From positions 1 through 64,000 of the forward strand of contig LATX02000214.1 of NCBI GenBank assembly GCA_001466705.2: a stretch of DNA of 64,000 nt, read 5' to 3'. The position numbers were made by a program, and so were the translations under genes. The notes beneath the pieces are model-generated. The model ran no database searches. It saw only the letters and a list, made by a program, of their open reading frames with translations, and was not told the DNA's origin. The first letter of the stretch is position 1. Each line of letters starts with the position of its first letter. Of the stretch, positions 47,491 to 58,445 are shown piece by piece. Source of the DNA: Moniliophthora roreri. Lineage: Eukaryota; Basidiomycota; Agaricomycetes; Agaricales; Marasmiaceae.

Positions 47491-48261
47491 ATGTCTAACT
47501 TAGAAAAGACCCACTTTTATTCATTTTACACTACTTTTGAATTGGAACACTTTAATATGACACCAGATAACAGGTAATAAGGACTAGAGTGAGCCCAGTC
47601 TGCTAGTCATTGCCTTAGAGAAGCTATGGTACCTTGGAAAGTATGAAGAGCTATATGATACACTATACAGAGGTGTCGAAGCTGTACTTCCTGACTTATC
47701 TATGTATCAGATCCAAAACAGATCACTCCCAAAACCTGTAGGGAACCTAACTATGGCCCAATGAATGCATTGGCTAGTTAACCAAGCTCTCAAAGTGCTA
47801 TCAATGGGATTTTGATTTCTACTTTACCTTTCTATGATATCTGCAAAGTGCAATCTGCAGTCAAACAAGTACAGAGGTACTTAGAGAAGACATTAAAACA
47901 GAAAGACAACTTAGAACAGGAACGATCATAGAACAATCCTCCTCCGAAGTCAATATACAGATCAGAGTCAAAGCAGGTGATCTCTTAATAAAGAATTCAC
48001 TGGCAGCCAAACAATATGCGATAAGCTAACTAGGTATAAAGTCATCTTGGAACAACGGAAATCACTTCTAAAGGACATCCACTACCTACAGACAGATACC
48101 ACAAGACATACGAAGAATATCTAATGCACAAGAAGTCCTAAATAAGACCAAGCATGCACTGTCAAAGGAGATAGAAACAGTAACAGTATGTTCTGACCTT
48201 GGAAACTTTGGCATCTAGGCCTCTGCTGATGTGAGGATACTAGAAAGGGAAATGCTATAGA
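47488..48261 (+). mobile_element. Family A element, 5' part (ends at N)
   Basis: Inserted in the integrase codons after LWNEA, the same base position as the copy at 49414. Cut off by the N at 48262. Confidence 0.8.
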
Positions 48262-48262
48262 N
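48262..48262. other. Scaffold join inside Copia 2
   Basis: A single N. The 924 bp of Copia integrase before the family A copy (46570-47487) recur at 48502-49413 with about 5 percent difference, and both run into family A at the identical point. It reads as two haplotypes or overlapping contigs placed end to end. Confidence 0.78.
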
Positions 48263-48498
48263 ATCCATTTTGGATCTGATACATAGATAAGTCAGGAAGT
48301 ACAGCTTTGACACCTCTGTATAGCGTATCATATAGCTCTTTGTACTTTCCAAGGTACCATAGCTTCTCTAAGGCAATGACTAGCAGACTGTGCTCACTCT
48401 AGTTCTTATTACCCGTTATCTGGTGTCATATTAAAGTGTTCCAATTTAAAAGTAGTGTAAAATGAATAAAAGTGGGTCTTTTCTAGGTTAGACATATT
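48263..48498 (-). mobile_element. Family A fragment, inverted
   Basis: Reverse complement of the first 236 bp of family A, ending GACATATT directly before Copia sequence at about 48499. This insertion is absent from the equivalent place near 46570, so the two Copia copies differ by a family A insertion. Confidence 0.78.
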
Positions 48499-48501
48499 AG
48501 C

Positions 48502-49413
48502 ACATATTCCTGCCAAGTCCAAAGCTGGGCACAGCTCCAAGGTGAAGCTGAAGCACATGGCCTTTGTACCAGATGCATCAGCCTCACTTATCTCTGTTGC
48601 TCATATGGATGAGGACGGTTGCTACACTATCTTTGGTAATGGCAAGTCACTTTGTTTCCAGTTGAATAATGGTAGTGAACTTCTATGCTGCCTCTCTACT
48701 TCAGAGAATGTTGTCTTCACTGGAACAAAGAACCATCAGCACCTCTACACTCTTGACTCTCTGGATTCGTCTACACCAGATGTGGTCTTCCTCACCCACA
48801 AGTATGCCTCTACTCTTAAGGAACTCCATGTGAAGCTTGTCCATCTCAGCTATTTCATCCTCATTCTCATGTTGAAGGCTAGCTGGATTGATAGTGTGAA
48901 GATCTCAGACAAGGAGTTGAATTCTCAACCCCCTATTTGTGAACCATGCATAAAGGGCAAGATGACACAGATCAGCTTGCATTTCCAAAAGGAGTGTTGT
49001 ACTGAGTTCTTGGGACTCATTCACTCTGATCTTTGGAAAGCTTCTATCATCAGCCATAATGGCAACCACTATATTATTACCTTTAATAATGATTCCTCTG
49101 GGACTCACTGGTCTTATTTTCTGAAGCAGAAGACTGCCAATGAGGTGTCATCTGTAATAAAGGAATGGATTTGGAAGATTGAGTGTCTTACAACCCAGAA
49201 GCTCAAGCACTTCCATAGCGATGGTGGTGGCGAGTATGTCAATGCTTTGCTTCATGACTAGTTCCAGCTCAAGGGTATCACCTTCATCTGGACCTCTGCT
49301 CACACACCAGAGCAAAATGGAGTGTCTGAACACTTTAACCACACTTTTGCTGGTCTTGTTTGCACTATGCTCATCGACTCTAATCTCCCTCCATTCCTCT
49401 GGAATGAAGCATT
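48502..49413 (+). pseudogene. Copia 2 protease/integrase (copy after the N)
   Basis: Second version of 46570-47487. The two stops of the first version are sense codons here (SQPPICEPCIKGK and THWSYFLKQK), so this copy is open from 48542 to 49261. The integrase residues Asp (LIHSDLWKA), Asp (HFHSDGGGEYVNA) and Glu (PEQNGVSEHFN) are retained, with a stop at 49259. Confidence 0.85.
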
Positions 49414-51160
49414 AATATGTCTAACTTAGAAAAGACCCACTTTTATTCATTTTACACTACTTTTGAATTGGAACACTTTAATATGACACCAGATAACAGG
49501 TAATAAGGACTAGAGTGAGCCCAGTCTGCTAGTCATTGCCTTAGAGAAGCTATGGTACCTTGGAAAGTATGAAGAGCTATATGATACACTATACAGAGGT
49601 GTCGAAGCTGTACTTCCTGACTTATCTATGTATCAGATCCAAAACAGATCACTCCCAAAACCTGTAGGGAACCTAACTATGGCCCAATGAATGCATTGGC
49701 TAGTTAACCAAGCTCTCAAAGTGCTATCAATGGGATTTTGATTTCTACTTTACCTTTCTATGATATCTGCAAAGTGCAATCTGCAGTCAAACAAGTACAG
49801 AGGTACTTAGAGAAGACATTAAAACAGAAAGACAACTTAGAACAGGAACGATCATAGAACAATCCTCCTCCGAAGTCAATATACAGATCAGAGTCAAAGC
49901 AGGTGATCTCTTAATAAAGAATTCACTGGCAGCTAAACAATATGTGATAACCTAACTAGGTATAAGGTCATCTCAGAACGACGGAGCTCACTTCTGAAGG
50001 ACATCCACTACCTACAGACAGATCCTATGAGACATACAAAGAATATCTAAACACATAAGAAGTCCTAAATAAGACCGAGCATGCACTGTCAAAGGAGATA
50101 GGAACAGTAACAGCATGTTCCGACCTTGGAAACTTTGGCATCTAGGTCTCTACCAATGTGAGGATACTGGAAAGAGAAATGCTGTAAAGAGACAGGACAG
50201 ATACAGCCATCCGCTCATAGATACCTGACTTAGAAACAGAGAAAATACAAATTATAGAGCCCAGAACACCTGGAAACATAGATACCCATGTGGATATGGT
50301 CAGATACCCTAGTGGCCAAACTCCATGACATCCAAATATTCTCTCTTTTAGTATCTCCATCACTCATTTATCATTTCCTGAATTATTGGACATTATTTAT
50401 ATTTTTTCTGTAGATATATTCCTTAGACTGTATATAAGGACAGCTAGATATTCGTACATAGTCAAGTAACTCTGCCCCCTCCGATTGTGAATACATGAAG
50501 AGTTTGTTTGGTGTATAAATTTGTGTGCCATTCCAGTTTTGCTTCCTCACTACAGGCTCTGGAGATTGGTCCTGAGTGACTCCAGAGAGATAGACATCTG
50601 ATAATGAACTTGCATCACAAGAGATAAGAGTAACATCTTGAGTGCGTTGTCACACTCTTCTAAAGGAAACTTTACACCAAGAAGGAGCCTTGGGCACTTG
50701 GAGTGTGGCCTGTGTGTATCAGGTTGTGACACACTTAGAGTCTTAGCAAGAGGTGTGCCTGCACTGAACTCTTTGTAGAAATTGGTCTAGGACCTTTTCC
50801 AGTACACTGTGTGCTGTAGTTATCTTGAAGAAGTCTTGAACTCCATAGGGTCAGACTACATCAGCTATTGAGTCTTTGTACAGGACTGTAGCTCTTGTGT
50901 TTGTGCTTTGTACACTGTGTTTCTTGTGTTTTGTGTGTGTGTTTACCCAATAAACCTATTTTAAAAACCATCTATACTCCTCTGAACACTTTGAAGTAGA
51001 ACACTTCAATAAGAGAGAATCAACCTAGCTAAGAGTTTTGTTGGCATTCTAAGTGTGGTAACTCTGATCACATCGATCCACACTTGCACAACAAACTGAG
51101 TTAGACCTTTGGAGGTTATCTTTTGGGTAGTTTTCCACTAGTCTTATCTTAGACAAATTA
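49414..51160 (+). mobile_element. Family A element, full length (1747 bp)
   Basis: AATATGTCTAAC to TTAGACAAATTA, flanked by GCATT (49409-49413) and GCATG (51161-51165). Removing it with one copy of the flank reconnects the integrase reading frame at NEA|WCYTGYCLNHAM. Confidence 0.9.
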
Positions 51161-51740
51161 GCATGGTGCTATACTGGCTATTGTCTCAATCATGCCATGC
51201 AAGGCCTCAATCGCTTGAAAGAGATGACTGCTCACCAGATTCTCACTGGTTCCAAAGCCTATGGCCATGATTTCCATCCTTTTGGCTGCAAAGCCTATAT
51301 GTATGTGCATGAAAGTGCATGTAACAAACTGGAACCTCAAGCTGAGGTTGGTTTCTTTGTCGGTTTTGACAGGAACCAGAAGGCTTATAGGGTCTATCTA
51401 CCTGTGAAGCACACAGTGGTGACTTCGATTCATGTCAAGTTTGACCATTCAAGTTTCTCTAATGCCCCCATCAGCAATGAGGGGGAGTACAAGCGGCTTT
51501 ATAATATGTTCACTGGCCTACAGTCTAATAATGCTAATTCAGTGTCCATCGACGATGATGGCATTGATACTCCCTCAGCACCATCTGCATCTCCATCTGC
51601 CTCAGATCCTGTCAAGCCACCTCCTTCTTCTGTTCCTACTCCTCCTGCTCCCAAGTTGAAGCAACCCTCTACTCCTACTCCTTCTCCATCATCTCCTCTC
51701 TCTGCTCAGCACCCTAAGGCTATGCCTAAGTCTTAGCCTG
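51161..51740 (+). pseudogene. Copia 2 integrase C-terminal region
   Basis: WCYTGYCLNHAMQGLNRLKE, then FHPFGCKAYMYVHESACNKL and VGFFVGFDRNQKAYRVYLP, the usual Copia integrase tail, then a Pro/Ser-rich linker (51560-51720). A TAG at 51734 interrupts it. Confidence 0.85.
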
Positions 51741-53440
51741 ATCCCTTAGTCCCACCTCTTTGCACATGTCGTGCTGCTGCTAAAAAGGCCACTGCTTCTT
51801 CAGGGGGAGATGCTCAACCTGAGACCTCACATGCTGCTGTTCTCTCTGTTGGAGATAATCCACAGACTCTTGCCCAGGCACTCAATGGTCCTGAACACAA
51901 GTATTGGGTTGAAGCTATTGAAGAGGAGTTGTGACACTTGGCTAGTACTGAGATGTATGAGCTTGTGCCATGTCCTGAGGGTCGAAAGCCCACTGGCACC
52001 AAATGGGTTTTCAACATCAAATGGGATGAGCAAGGTTGTATTGTGGAACACTGTGCTCATCTTGTTGCGCAAGAGTTTAGCCAGATTCCTGGTGTGGATT
52101 TCTGGGATACCTATGTGCCTGTAGCTCATATAGAGTCCATTCATGCCATCTCTGGCTTGGCCGCTACTCTCAACTGGGAGATTCATGTTGTGGATGTCAA
52201 ATCAGCATTCTTCAACAGTGAAATGCCTGTTGACCAGCCTGCTTATGTGGCTCAACCTCCTGGTTATGTGGTGAAGGGAAAGGAGAACTGTGTATGGCTT
52301 CTTCGTAAAGCTCTCTATGGGCTTCATCAATCCACTTTCCTGTGGTACCAGAAGCTTAAGGAGATTCTCATCACACTTGGCTTCAAACCATGTCCCCCCA
52401 ATCTCTGTGTCTTTGTTCGTCGCACTGAGAAGGGTACTGTCATCATTACCTCTCATGTTGATAATCTTAGTCTGTTTGCTAGCTCCAAGTCTATTCTTGA
52501 TGAGTTCAAGTCTAACCTCAGCAAGCATGTTGTCATCTCTGATAAGGAGGAGATTTCTCAACTGCTGGGTATGACTGTCACTCGAGACAGAGCAGCTTAT
52601 ACCATCTCCTTCAATCAGTCTTTGTACATTGACTCAATTGTTGAGTGCTTTGGTTTGGGATCAGCTCATCCCTCACCTACTCCTATTGCACATGGTACAA
52701 AACTTTCCAAGACACAGTCACCTACCACTCTGGAGGAGCAGTCCACAATGGCCAAAGTTCCCTACCAGTCAGCAGTTGGCTCCATCATGCATGCTGCTGT
52801 CATGACTAGGCCAGATATCTCCCATGCTTGCCAGTGTGTTGCTCAGTTCATGCAGAACCCTGGTGAGGCCCACTGGACTGCTGTGAAGCAGATCATTCAG
52901 TACTTGAAGGGTACTAGAAATCTATCACTCACATTGGGTGGTGCATCTAAGTCCTTTGACATCACTGCATGGTCAGATTCCAACTTTGCTGGCCATCCAG
53001 ATCATGGACAGTCAGTCTCAGAATATGCTCTTTTCCTGAGAAGGGGATGCTTTTCTTGGAGATCCAGAAAGCAGACTGCCACTGCTTCCTCAACTAGTGA
53101 AGCTGAGTACTATGCAGCTCACCTTTGTGGTCATGAAGTCATCTGGTTCTGCCAACTCATAGAGCAGATTGGCTTCCCTCTAGAGGCTCCAACACCTTTC
53201 CATGTTGACTCTCAGGCTGCTATTGTGAACATAAACTCTGAGCAGATCAATGGTTCCAATAAGCATGTCAAGGTGTCATATTATTGGATTTGTGAAGTTG
53301 TCATTGAGGATCAACACATTGTCACTGTGAATGTTCCCTCATGAGACAATTGTGCTGACATCTTCACTAAGAGCTTTGCTGGACCTGCTCACTCTTGCTT
53401 GGTTCAGATGCTTGGTCTTGAAGTTGTGGGTACTCACTGA
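51741..53440 (+). pseudogene. Copia 2 reverse transcriptase and RNase H
   Basis: Reverse transcriptase from KWVFNIKWDEQGCIVEHCAH (about 52000) through VVDVKSAFFNSEMPVDQPAY (52190) and KALYGLHQSTFLWYQKL. The catalytic motif, normally YVDD, is HVDN at about 52456: the second aspartate is lost by a G-to-A change, so the enzyme should be dead. RNase H keeps AWSDSNFAG, SSTSEAEYYA and HVDSQAAIV. Stops at 51932 (TGA) and 53342 break what is otherwise a frame of 468 codons. It ends ADIFTKSFAGPAHSCLVQML before the purine tract. Confidence 0.88.
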
Positions 53441-53447
53441 GGGGGAG
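53439..53447 (+). promoter_or_regulatory. Polypurine tract of Copia 2
   Basis: GAGGGGGAG immediately before the 3' LTR. It primes plus-strand DNA synthesis. Confidence 0.8.
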
Positions 53448-53676
53448 TGTTCAGATCTCTCAGACTTTCAGACTATGTACAGACCTTTTTTGGACTCTTT
53501 TAGCTAGCATGTCATTCTTTGCAATCTCACATGACCTCTGTACAGCAGGGACTTCATAACCACCTTCCTTTCTTCCTTTCCTCAGTTGTGTTATCACCCA
53601 ACTGAGGTATGCTTCTATCTATTATCATTCCCTAGCTTGTATTGACTCTGTCTTACCTAGGTGCCTTTTCACTTCA
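53448..53676 (+). repeat. 3' LTR of Copia 2
   Basis: 229 bp. Same ends as the 5' LTR, with a 29-bp deletion. Differences from the 5' LTR include CpG-type transitions (for example ACGTGACC against ACATGACC). Confidence 0.9.
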
Positions 53677-53975
53677 CTGGCTTCTTGTGTTGATAGATCC
53701 TCAAGTGGTGGATGTAGAAGGGCATGAATGAAAGCAATACTTTCAGTACACTGACCTTGGTGGAAAGACTGCAGTAGAAATGCATCAACTACTGAGGGGA
53801 ATGGTTGTGCACAATGATGCTAGAGGGTACTTGTTGTGGAAGTGCATGAAGTTACAGGCATAATTAAAGAAGTTGGATTTATGTACCAATTATGTCTAGT
53901 GTTTCCTCATCACATAAATGAACATTTATTTGCTCACAAAGCATTTTGTTATAATTGTTGTACATACATCGTCTG
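53677..53975. other. Short spacer between Copia 2 and MITE
   Basis: About 300 bp, CpG-poor, no feature recognised. Confidence 0.4.
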
Positions 53976-54104
53976 CATCAGCAAAATGGACACCTAAATA
54001 TAATAAATTATAATGTATTTTGCTGATTTTAGTCCATTGTAATAGATTAAAATCAAGCAATGCTATTACAATACATTAAAATGCATTAAAATGAGACTGG
54101 TGTT

Positions 54105-54235
54105 ATTATAATCCATTAAAATACAATAAAATGGGATGGTATTATTATAGTACATTAAAATGCAATAAAATGGGATGGTATTATTATAGTGTATTAAAAT
54201 GCAATAAAATGAGACAGAGTTATTATAATGTAGTA
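54105..54235 (+). repeat. Tandem repeat, about 41-bp unit, three copies
   Basis: Units of the form TTATTATAGTACATTAAAATG followed by CAATAAAATGGGATGG lie head to tail inside the MITE. Confidence 0.8.
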
Positions 54236-54414
54236 AAATAGATTGTAACAGAGGCAATCAAAACAGTGCATTTTTATGCCTTCCAGAGGACAGGGAGAGG
54301 ACTCTATAAAGTGAAGGGAAGCTTTTGGTTGGGGATTTGATCAATAGAAACAGCAAGGGGTGGAGATAGGTCTTTTGAGTAAGGGGATATATTGCACTAT
54401 GTGTGGTGGTAAGT

Positions 54415-54540
54415 ATATGGCACTGTGGTACAGTGGTCTTGAGCACCCCGTGGCTGCCAAGGATCATGACTAATCCACCTTGAGGTCGAGGGTTCGACTT
54501 ACGGGGGTTGCAACAAATAAATATTATTTCTTTTTGTCCC
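54415..54540 (+). ncRNA. tRNA-derived SINE-like module
   Basis: TGGTACAGTGG (near 54428) fits an RNA polymerase III A box and GGTTCGACTTA (near 54490) a B box, about 60 bp apart as in tRNA genes. The flanks do not fold into a tRNA acceptor stem. An A/T-rich tail (ACAAATAAATATTATTTC) follows. It sits inside the MITE as if inserted. Confidence 0.45.
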
Positions 54541-54775
54541 CGACCCCCAGGTGGGGCCGATGCATTATAATGGCTGAAATACATTATAATAGCCAAAATA
54601 CATTATAATAGCCAGAATACATTATAACCATTTTGCTTCATTTTAACTCATTAAAATAAAGGAACAACAATTATATTACATTAAAATACACCATAATGAT
54701 TATAATGTATTTTGGCCATTATAACATATTTCACTCATTTTATTCCAATATATTTAGGTGTCCATTTCGCTGATG

Positions 54776-55329
54776 TGATGCTAGCCATGCACAGGACAAA
54801 GTGCTGTGTCACACGGTAAGAGGCTGCTACCATAAGGAGTAATCCGCTCATGGGAGAAAATTCCGTGATGGCAAAGGCTCGAAAAATTTGGCCCAGTGCA
54901 AGAATAAAAGAACGAATTCGGATAAATCCGAACTCGTAAACGGGACCCGGACGGGAGCGTTACACTATTCTCGACTAAATCCTTTAAAATTCACATGTTT
55001 CACACAGGATTCGCTGCAAAGACAAATGTGCATCGAGTATGTAGATCTACATAGAAGAGCATTCAATGCCATCGGACACAACATAAACTGTACATGATAT
55101 GCATATCTGTAAATCATGGAATGTGACTAGGGCTGCCCCAGGGCCCAAGGGTATGTATCGTATCCATGTATACACAAACATCTCACCCAGTCCGACCTTG
55201 GAGTCTAGATTAGACTTGACTAGAAAACGATCGATCAGTAATAAGAAACAGATCAAGAAACACAGGGAAGTTCCCTGAACTCCTATCAGTGTCAAGGCGA
55301 ACCACTCACTTGCAGAACTGGACACGAAC
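54776..55329. other. Intergenic DNA, return to normal CpG
   Basis: CpG frequency rises again directly after the MITE. No gene recognised. Likely the 3' flank of the minus-strand DUF6534 gene. Confidence 0.45.
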
Positions 55330-57376
55330 CTAGGGTGTTCCGTCCAAACCATCGTTACCTTCTAGTGTCATATGGTTGCTTTTGCGGTCAGAAGCATATT
55401 CTTGTGTTGTGTCTATCCGANTACGAGGTTTGTGTGTCGGTGGTGGCGACATGACGCTCGAAGGTATTGAGACCATTTTATGTTCATCTTCGGTGCCTCG
55501 GATGGCTTTTCTGGCGTTGAGAGCTACGAGTAGCGAGTTTGTGTACACTGAAATAGCCAAAGTTCAGACGACAGGAGGAATTGAATAGAAGGCCACTTAC
55601 AACGTCCGATACAGAAGTAGAAAAGAGCGTAAATGAGTGTCTTCGGAGACGCCACAAGCTGCCGATCAAGTGAGAATCATACAAGAGGAGACAGGACTAG
55701 ATGCATACCGATATCAACGATGCCATAGCGCACATGCTATTGCATCAAAATATTAATGAACGACGACGACAGGATCTCAATACAAGTCATCAAATGGATC
55801 AGCGGGACGTTTGGTATGAGAATTGGGCAATAATCGACGAAGCGAGACAAACTCACAGTCCCGTGTTCGCACTGAAGTTGATCTGATAGTAGTAACGATT
55901 CGTGTCAACTGCAATATGATACTTTCATGGAACCTTGACAGGACTGACCAGTTTACTGATCATTGTATCGGATCTATATTGCAACTCCATTCAATACGGC
56001 CTGCAAATGTCGATTGGCAGACTATACGCACCGCTTGAACCCAGTCTTAGCACGGTAGAGCGTGATGCAGAGAGAAGCAGCAATAAGCACATCGGCTGCT
56101 GCCGAAAGGGCATTTATCGAGATAGTGAGCGACTGAAAAGTATTGAGGCAGAGAGCACGGGGTTAGGTCGAACGGCGTACGTTGATCGTAAGAAGGTCGG
56201 TAACGTCTTCATCTGGAGTCTGCGAAACGTCTCTTAGGATGTGACAACGAATCTAGTAGAAGCAGAACGAACGATATGATCACCCACGCTGATATTGGAG
56301 TGGAGAATCTCAGTATCCGTTCACATAGGAGTCGGAAAAGACATACCAGTACCGCATGCTATCAAAAGAGACATAGACATTAGTATATAGACGAGCTTCC
56401 CGCGCAGAACACCACTCACCAGCATTAGCAAATACAATAATGAGGATGAGACCAGCGAGATAATAATTTTTCTTGCTCACTGAAACTAGCTCCAGAATAG
56501 GGAACCGGATAAAGAAGTCGTGACTCACTTCGCCAAACCCTAATGGTGTAGAAGCTGGATCCACGATTTAGCGAGTGATAAGTGTCCAATATATATAACA
56601 CACCACTGCACCAAAGTACCCGAAACACCCTTGATCACATGAAGTAATTAGACAGAGAGCAAGGGGAAAGATTTGCGCGATCCTTACTGTGGGAACTGCC
56701 TCTGCCTTTGGAGCACACTTAGTAGGCGAATTGACTTTCCAGGTAAAGAAATCCTCACCAAGACGGACCTGAGGCGCACAGCTCGTTAGATTCGGCCGTA
56801 GACTCTCAGAAAAAATACGCACCAAACCATTACTGTGAGTTCCTCCTTAACGCTTTCGGTGACGGGGATGTGAGGACAAATAACTAGGACGATGTGGAGA
56901 AAACCACTACTCACTAGTATGTTGTGATTGCGTAATGATAGACTATGAGGCCGTTCGTGAGTATGATGCTCATGGACTTGATGGGGAACTTACTGGTATG
57001 CGTAATGAAGGCAAGATGGATAGTATCGAGGACTAAAGTCGCAGCAACCTAAGCGGGTTTGAGGGAAAAGTTTTTTTGAGCATTTCGATTACACGCACCA
57101 GATACTTCAGATACCAAGGATCGTTTGGGTATCCTGTGAGGCTTTGGTTAGGTCGCGTGCCTGTTATTAACTTGTTGGACTACTCACGGTTATAGTAGTA
57201 TGCGGTTTGAACCAAAGAGATACCATAGAACACAGCGCTGATCATGACCCCGATGTACATGACGCCCATGGTGTCGTCCAATGGCTGCTGCTCCCCAGGA
57301 TTCTAAAGTTGTGATGGATAAGTAAAACGTTCGGGTTTTGTAGGTTGAGTTGACGAACTTGAATGGTGGCGGGCAT
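55330..57376 (-). CDS. DUF6534 multi-pass membrane protein
   Basis: A seven-helix-like membrane protein family expanded in Agaricomycetes; role unknown. Start MPATIQ at 57376. Exons 57376-57359, 57302-57188, 57133-57099, 57048-56994, 56942-56915 and a 10-bp exon 56832-56823 join in phase, giving PLDDTMGVMYIGVMISAVFYG (helix 1), YPNDPWYLKYL and VLDTIHLAFITHTIYHYAIT (helix 2). The part between about 56780 and 56560 I could not splice with confidence. It resumes with KKNYYLAGLILIIVFANA (about 56480), INALSAAADVLIAASLCITL then KTGFKR (56130-56035), SDTMISKL, INFSANTGL, MCAMASLIS, SPKTLIYALFYFCIGRL (about 55640) and a last exon 55547-55330 beginning YTNSLLVALNARKAIRG, the family's typical end. An N at 55422 lies in the last exon. 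Probably functional, with roughly 12 exons. Confidence 0.85.
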
Positions 57377-58445
57377 TGCTGAAACTCGAGACCCAGGGAT
57401 GTGACGGCAAGGGCAAATAGAGAGGGAAGATACCAGATGTTTGCATTCCTGGGGTAGTCGTATAAATAATTTTGAAGTATTCCTAGTGATTGGGCACTTG
57501 AAATGGCTCTCGGCAAGTTCTGGGACATTCGGCGAGAGAGACGGAATTAAGCGCACGTGGCGGCTGTCACATTTTAGGTAAGCTAATTTTCCAAGAATGA
57601 AGAAATTAGAGCATATCGGGTAACCGCTTGGCCTCCGGAGAACTCCGGGGAAAAGTCACGTTCTATCAGGATCCTCCCCGCCACAGAATACTCTGCTGAA
57701 CACTATATACTGAACTAAATAGCTTAGGATCCCTGGAATGTCATATGGAGTCATGCAGTGTACAACGCTGTTTATACCGAATCGCCTGCACCTGTCGAGT
57801 CACGTCAAAATCATGAATTTGAAATTTCAAAAACAACTGCGGTTGCACTTATGCTCTATTAGGGCATATCCGAGATCTCGCTTAGCGCTCGTATATGACA
57901 TGGACCCACACCACACAGCTCGCATCTTATTTCTTCCTCTCAACTGAACCACAAGCCTGAACCCACAATTGGTATACTAGCCTTCGATGCATGTGTCTGA
58001 ATGGAAGTACATTCTTCTATTCACTCATCGTACCACCCAATGTCGCGACGTGGAAAGTCCTAAATTGATGTTCCTGTTAAGCTTCAAGGGTAGCCTTCAC
58101 AGCAATATTGCAGCAATATACGAAATACGAAATACGAAATACGAAATTCCATCTCGGGTTCCATTTAGCGAATGCAGTACATGCCGACGTCACATAACCT
58201 TGTATGCTAACACAATTCACTGTCGGGTACAACCTGATACAACACAGTCCCTCCCCTGTCACGGTTCGCAACTTTGGAATCTCGCGGCTCCTTTAGCTCA
58301 ATTGTAAAAATGCTCTGATCGAAGCTCTGCCATTCTTCAGAGTCCATACGGCGCTATCGAGATCCCAGCAATCCCCGCCAGTTAAATTCTGTATATTTCC
58401 AACCTGGAACATTTCCCATCCCTCCAATCCTTTCCTGCTGATATC
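57377..58445. other. Shared upstream region of DUF6534 and P450 genes
   Basis: The two genes diverge from this 1.07-kb space, so it should hold both promoters. A small tandem repeat (ATACGAA four times, 58118-58146) lies inside. No reading frame with a recognised motif. Confidence 0.5.

Larger units (their letters stand above)
44508..53676 (+). mobile_element. Copia element 2 (both LTRs, interrupted)
   Basis: Ty1/Copia retrotransposon with 5' LTR 44508-44765, an adjacent primer site GGTTATAGGCCCTGG resembling the half-initiator-Met-tRNA site, gag-protease-integrase-RT-RNase H order, purine tract GAGGGGGAG and 3' LTR 53448-53676. The span includes a solo LTR of another element, family A DNA, and an apparent duplication of the protease-integrase part around the N at 48262. 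No target duplication is visible (CACAT before, CTGGC after). Confidence 0.9.
53976..54775. mobile_element. MITE with inverted repeats of about 27 bp
   Basis: CATCAGCAAAATGGACACC and the following TAAATATA at 53976 are matched in inverse at 54775 with one mismatch in 27. The interior is AT-rich with many TTATAATG/CATTATAA palindromes, a tandem array (54105-54235) and a distinct insert (about 54240-54550). No open frame of interest. I could not settle the target duplication, so the superfamily is open. Confidence 0.85.

Noticed and set aside
54066..54257. Repetitive peptide YNNTIPFYCILM
   Set aside because: It is a by-product of the 41-bp tandem array in the MITE.
58288..58375. TTTAGCTCAATTG near 58290 looks like a tRNA A box
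   Set aside because: The expected D- and T-arm pairing and a proper B box are missing, so no tRNA gene is supported.
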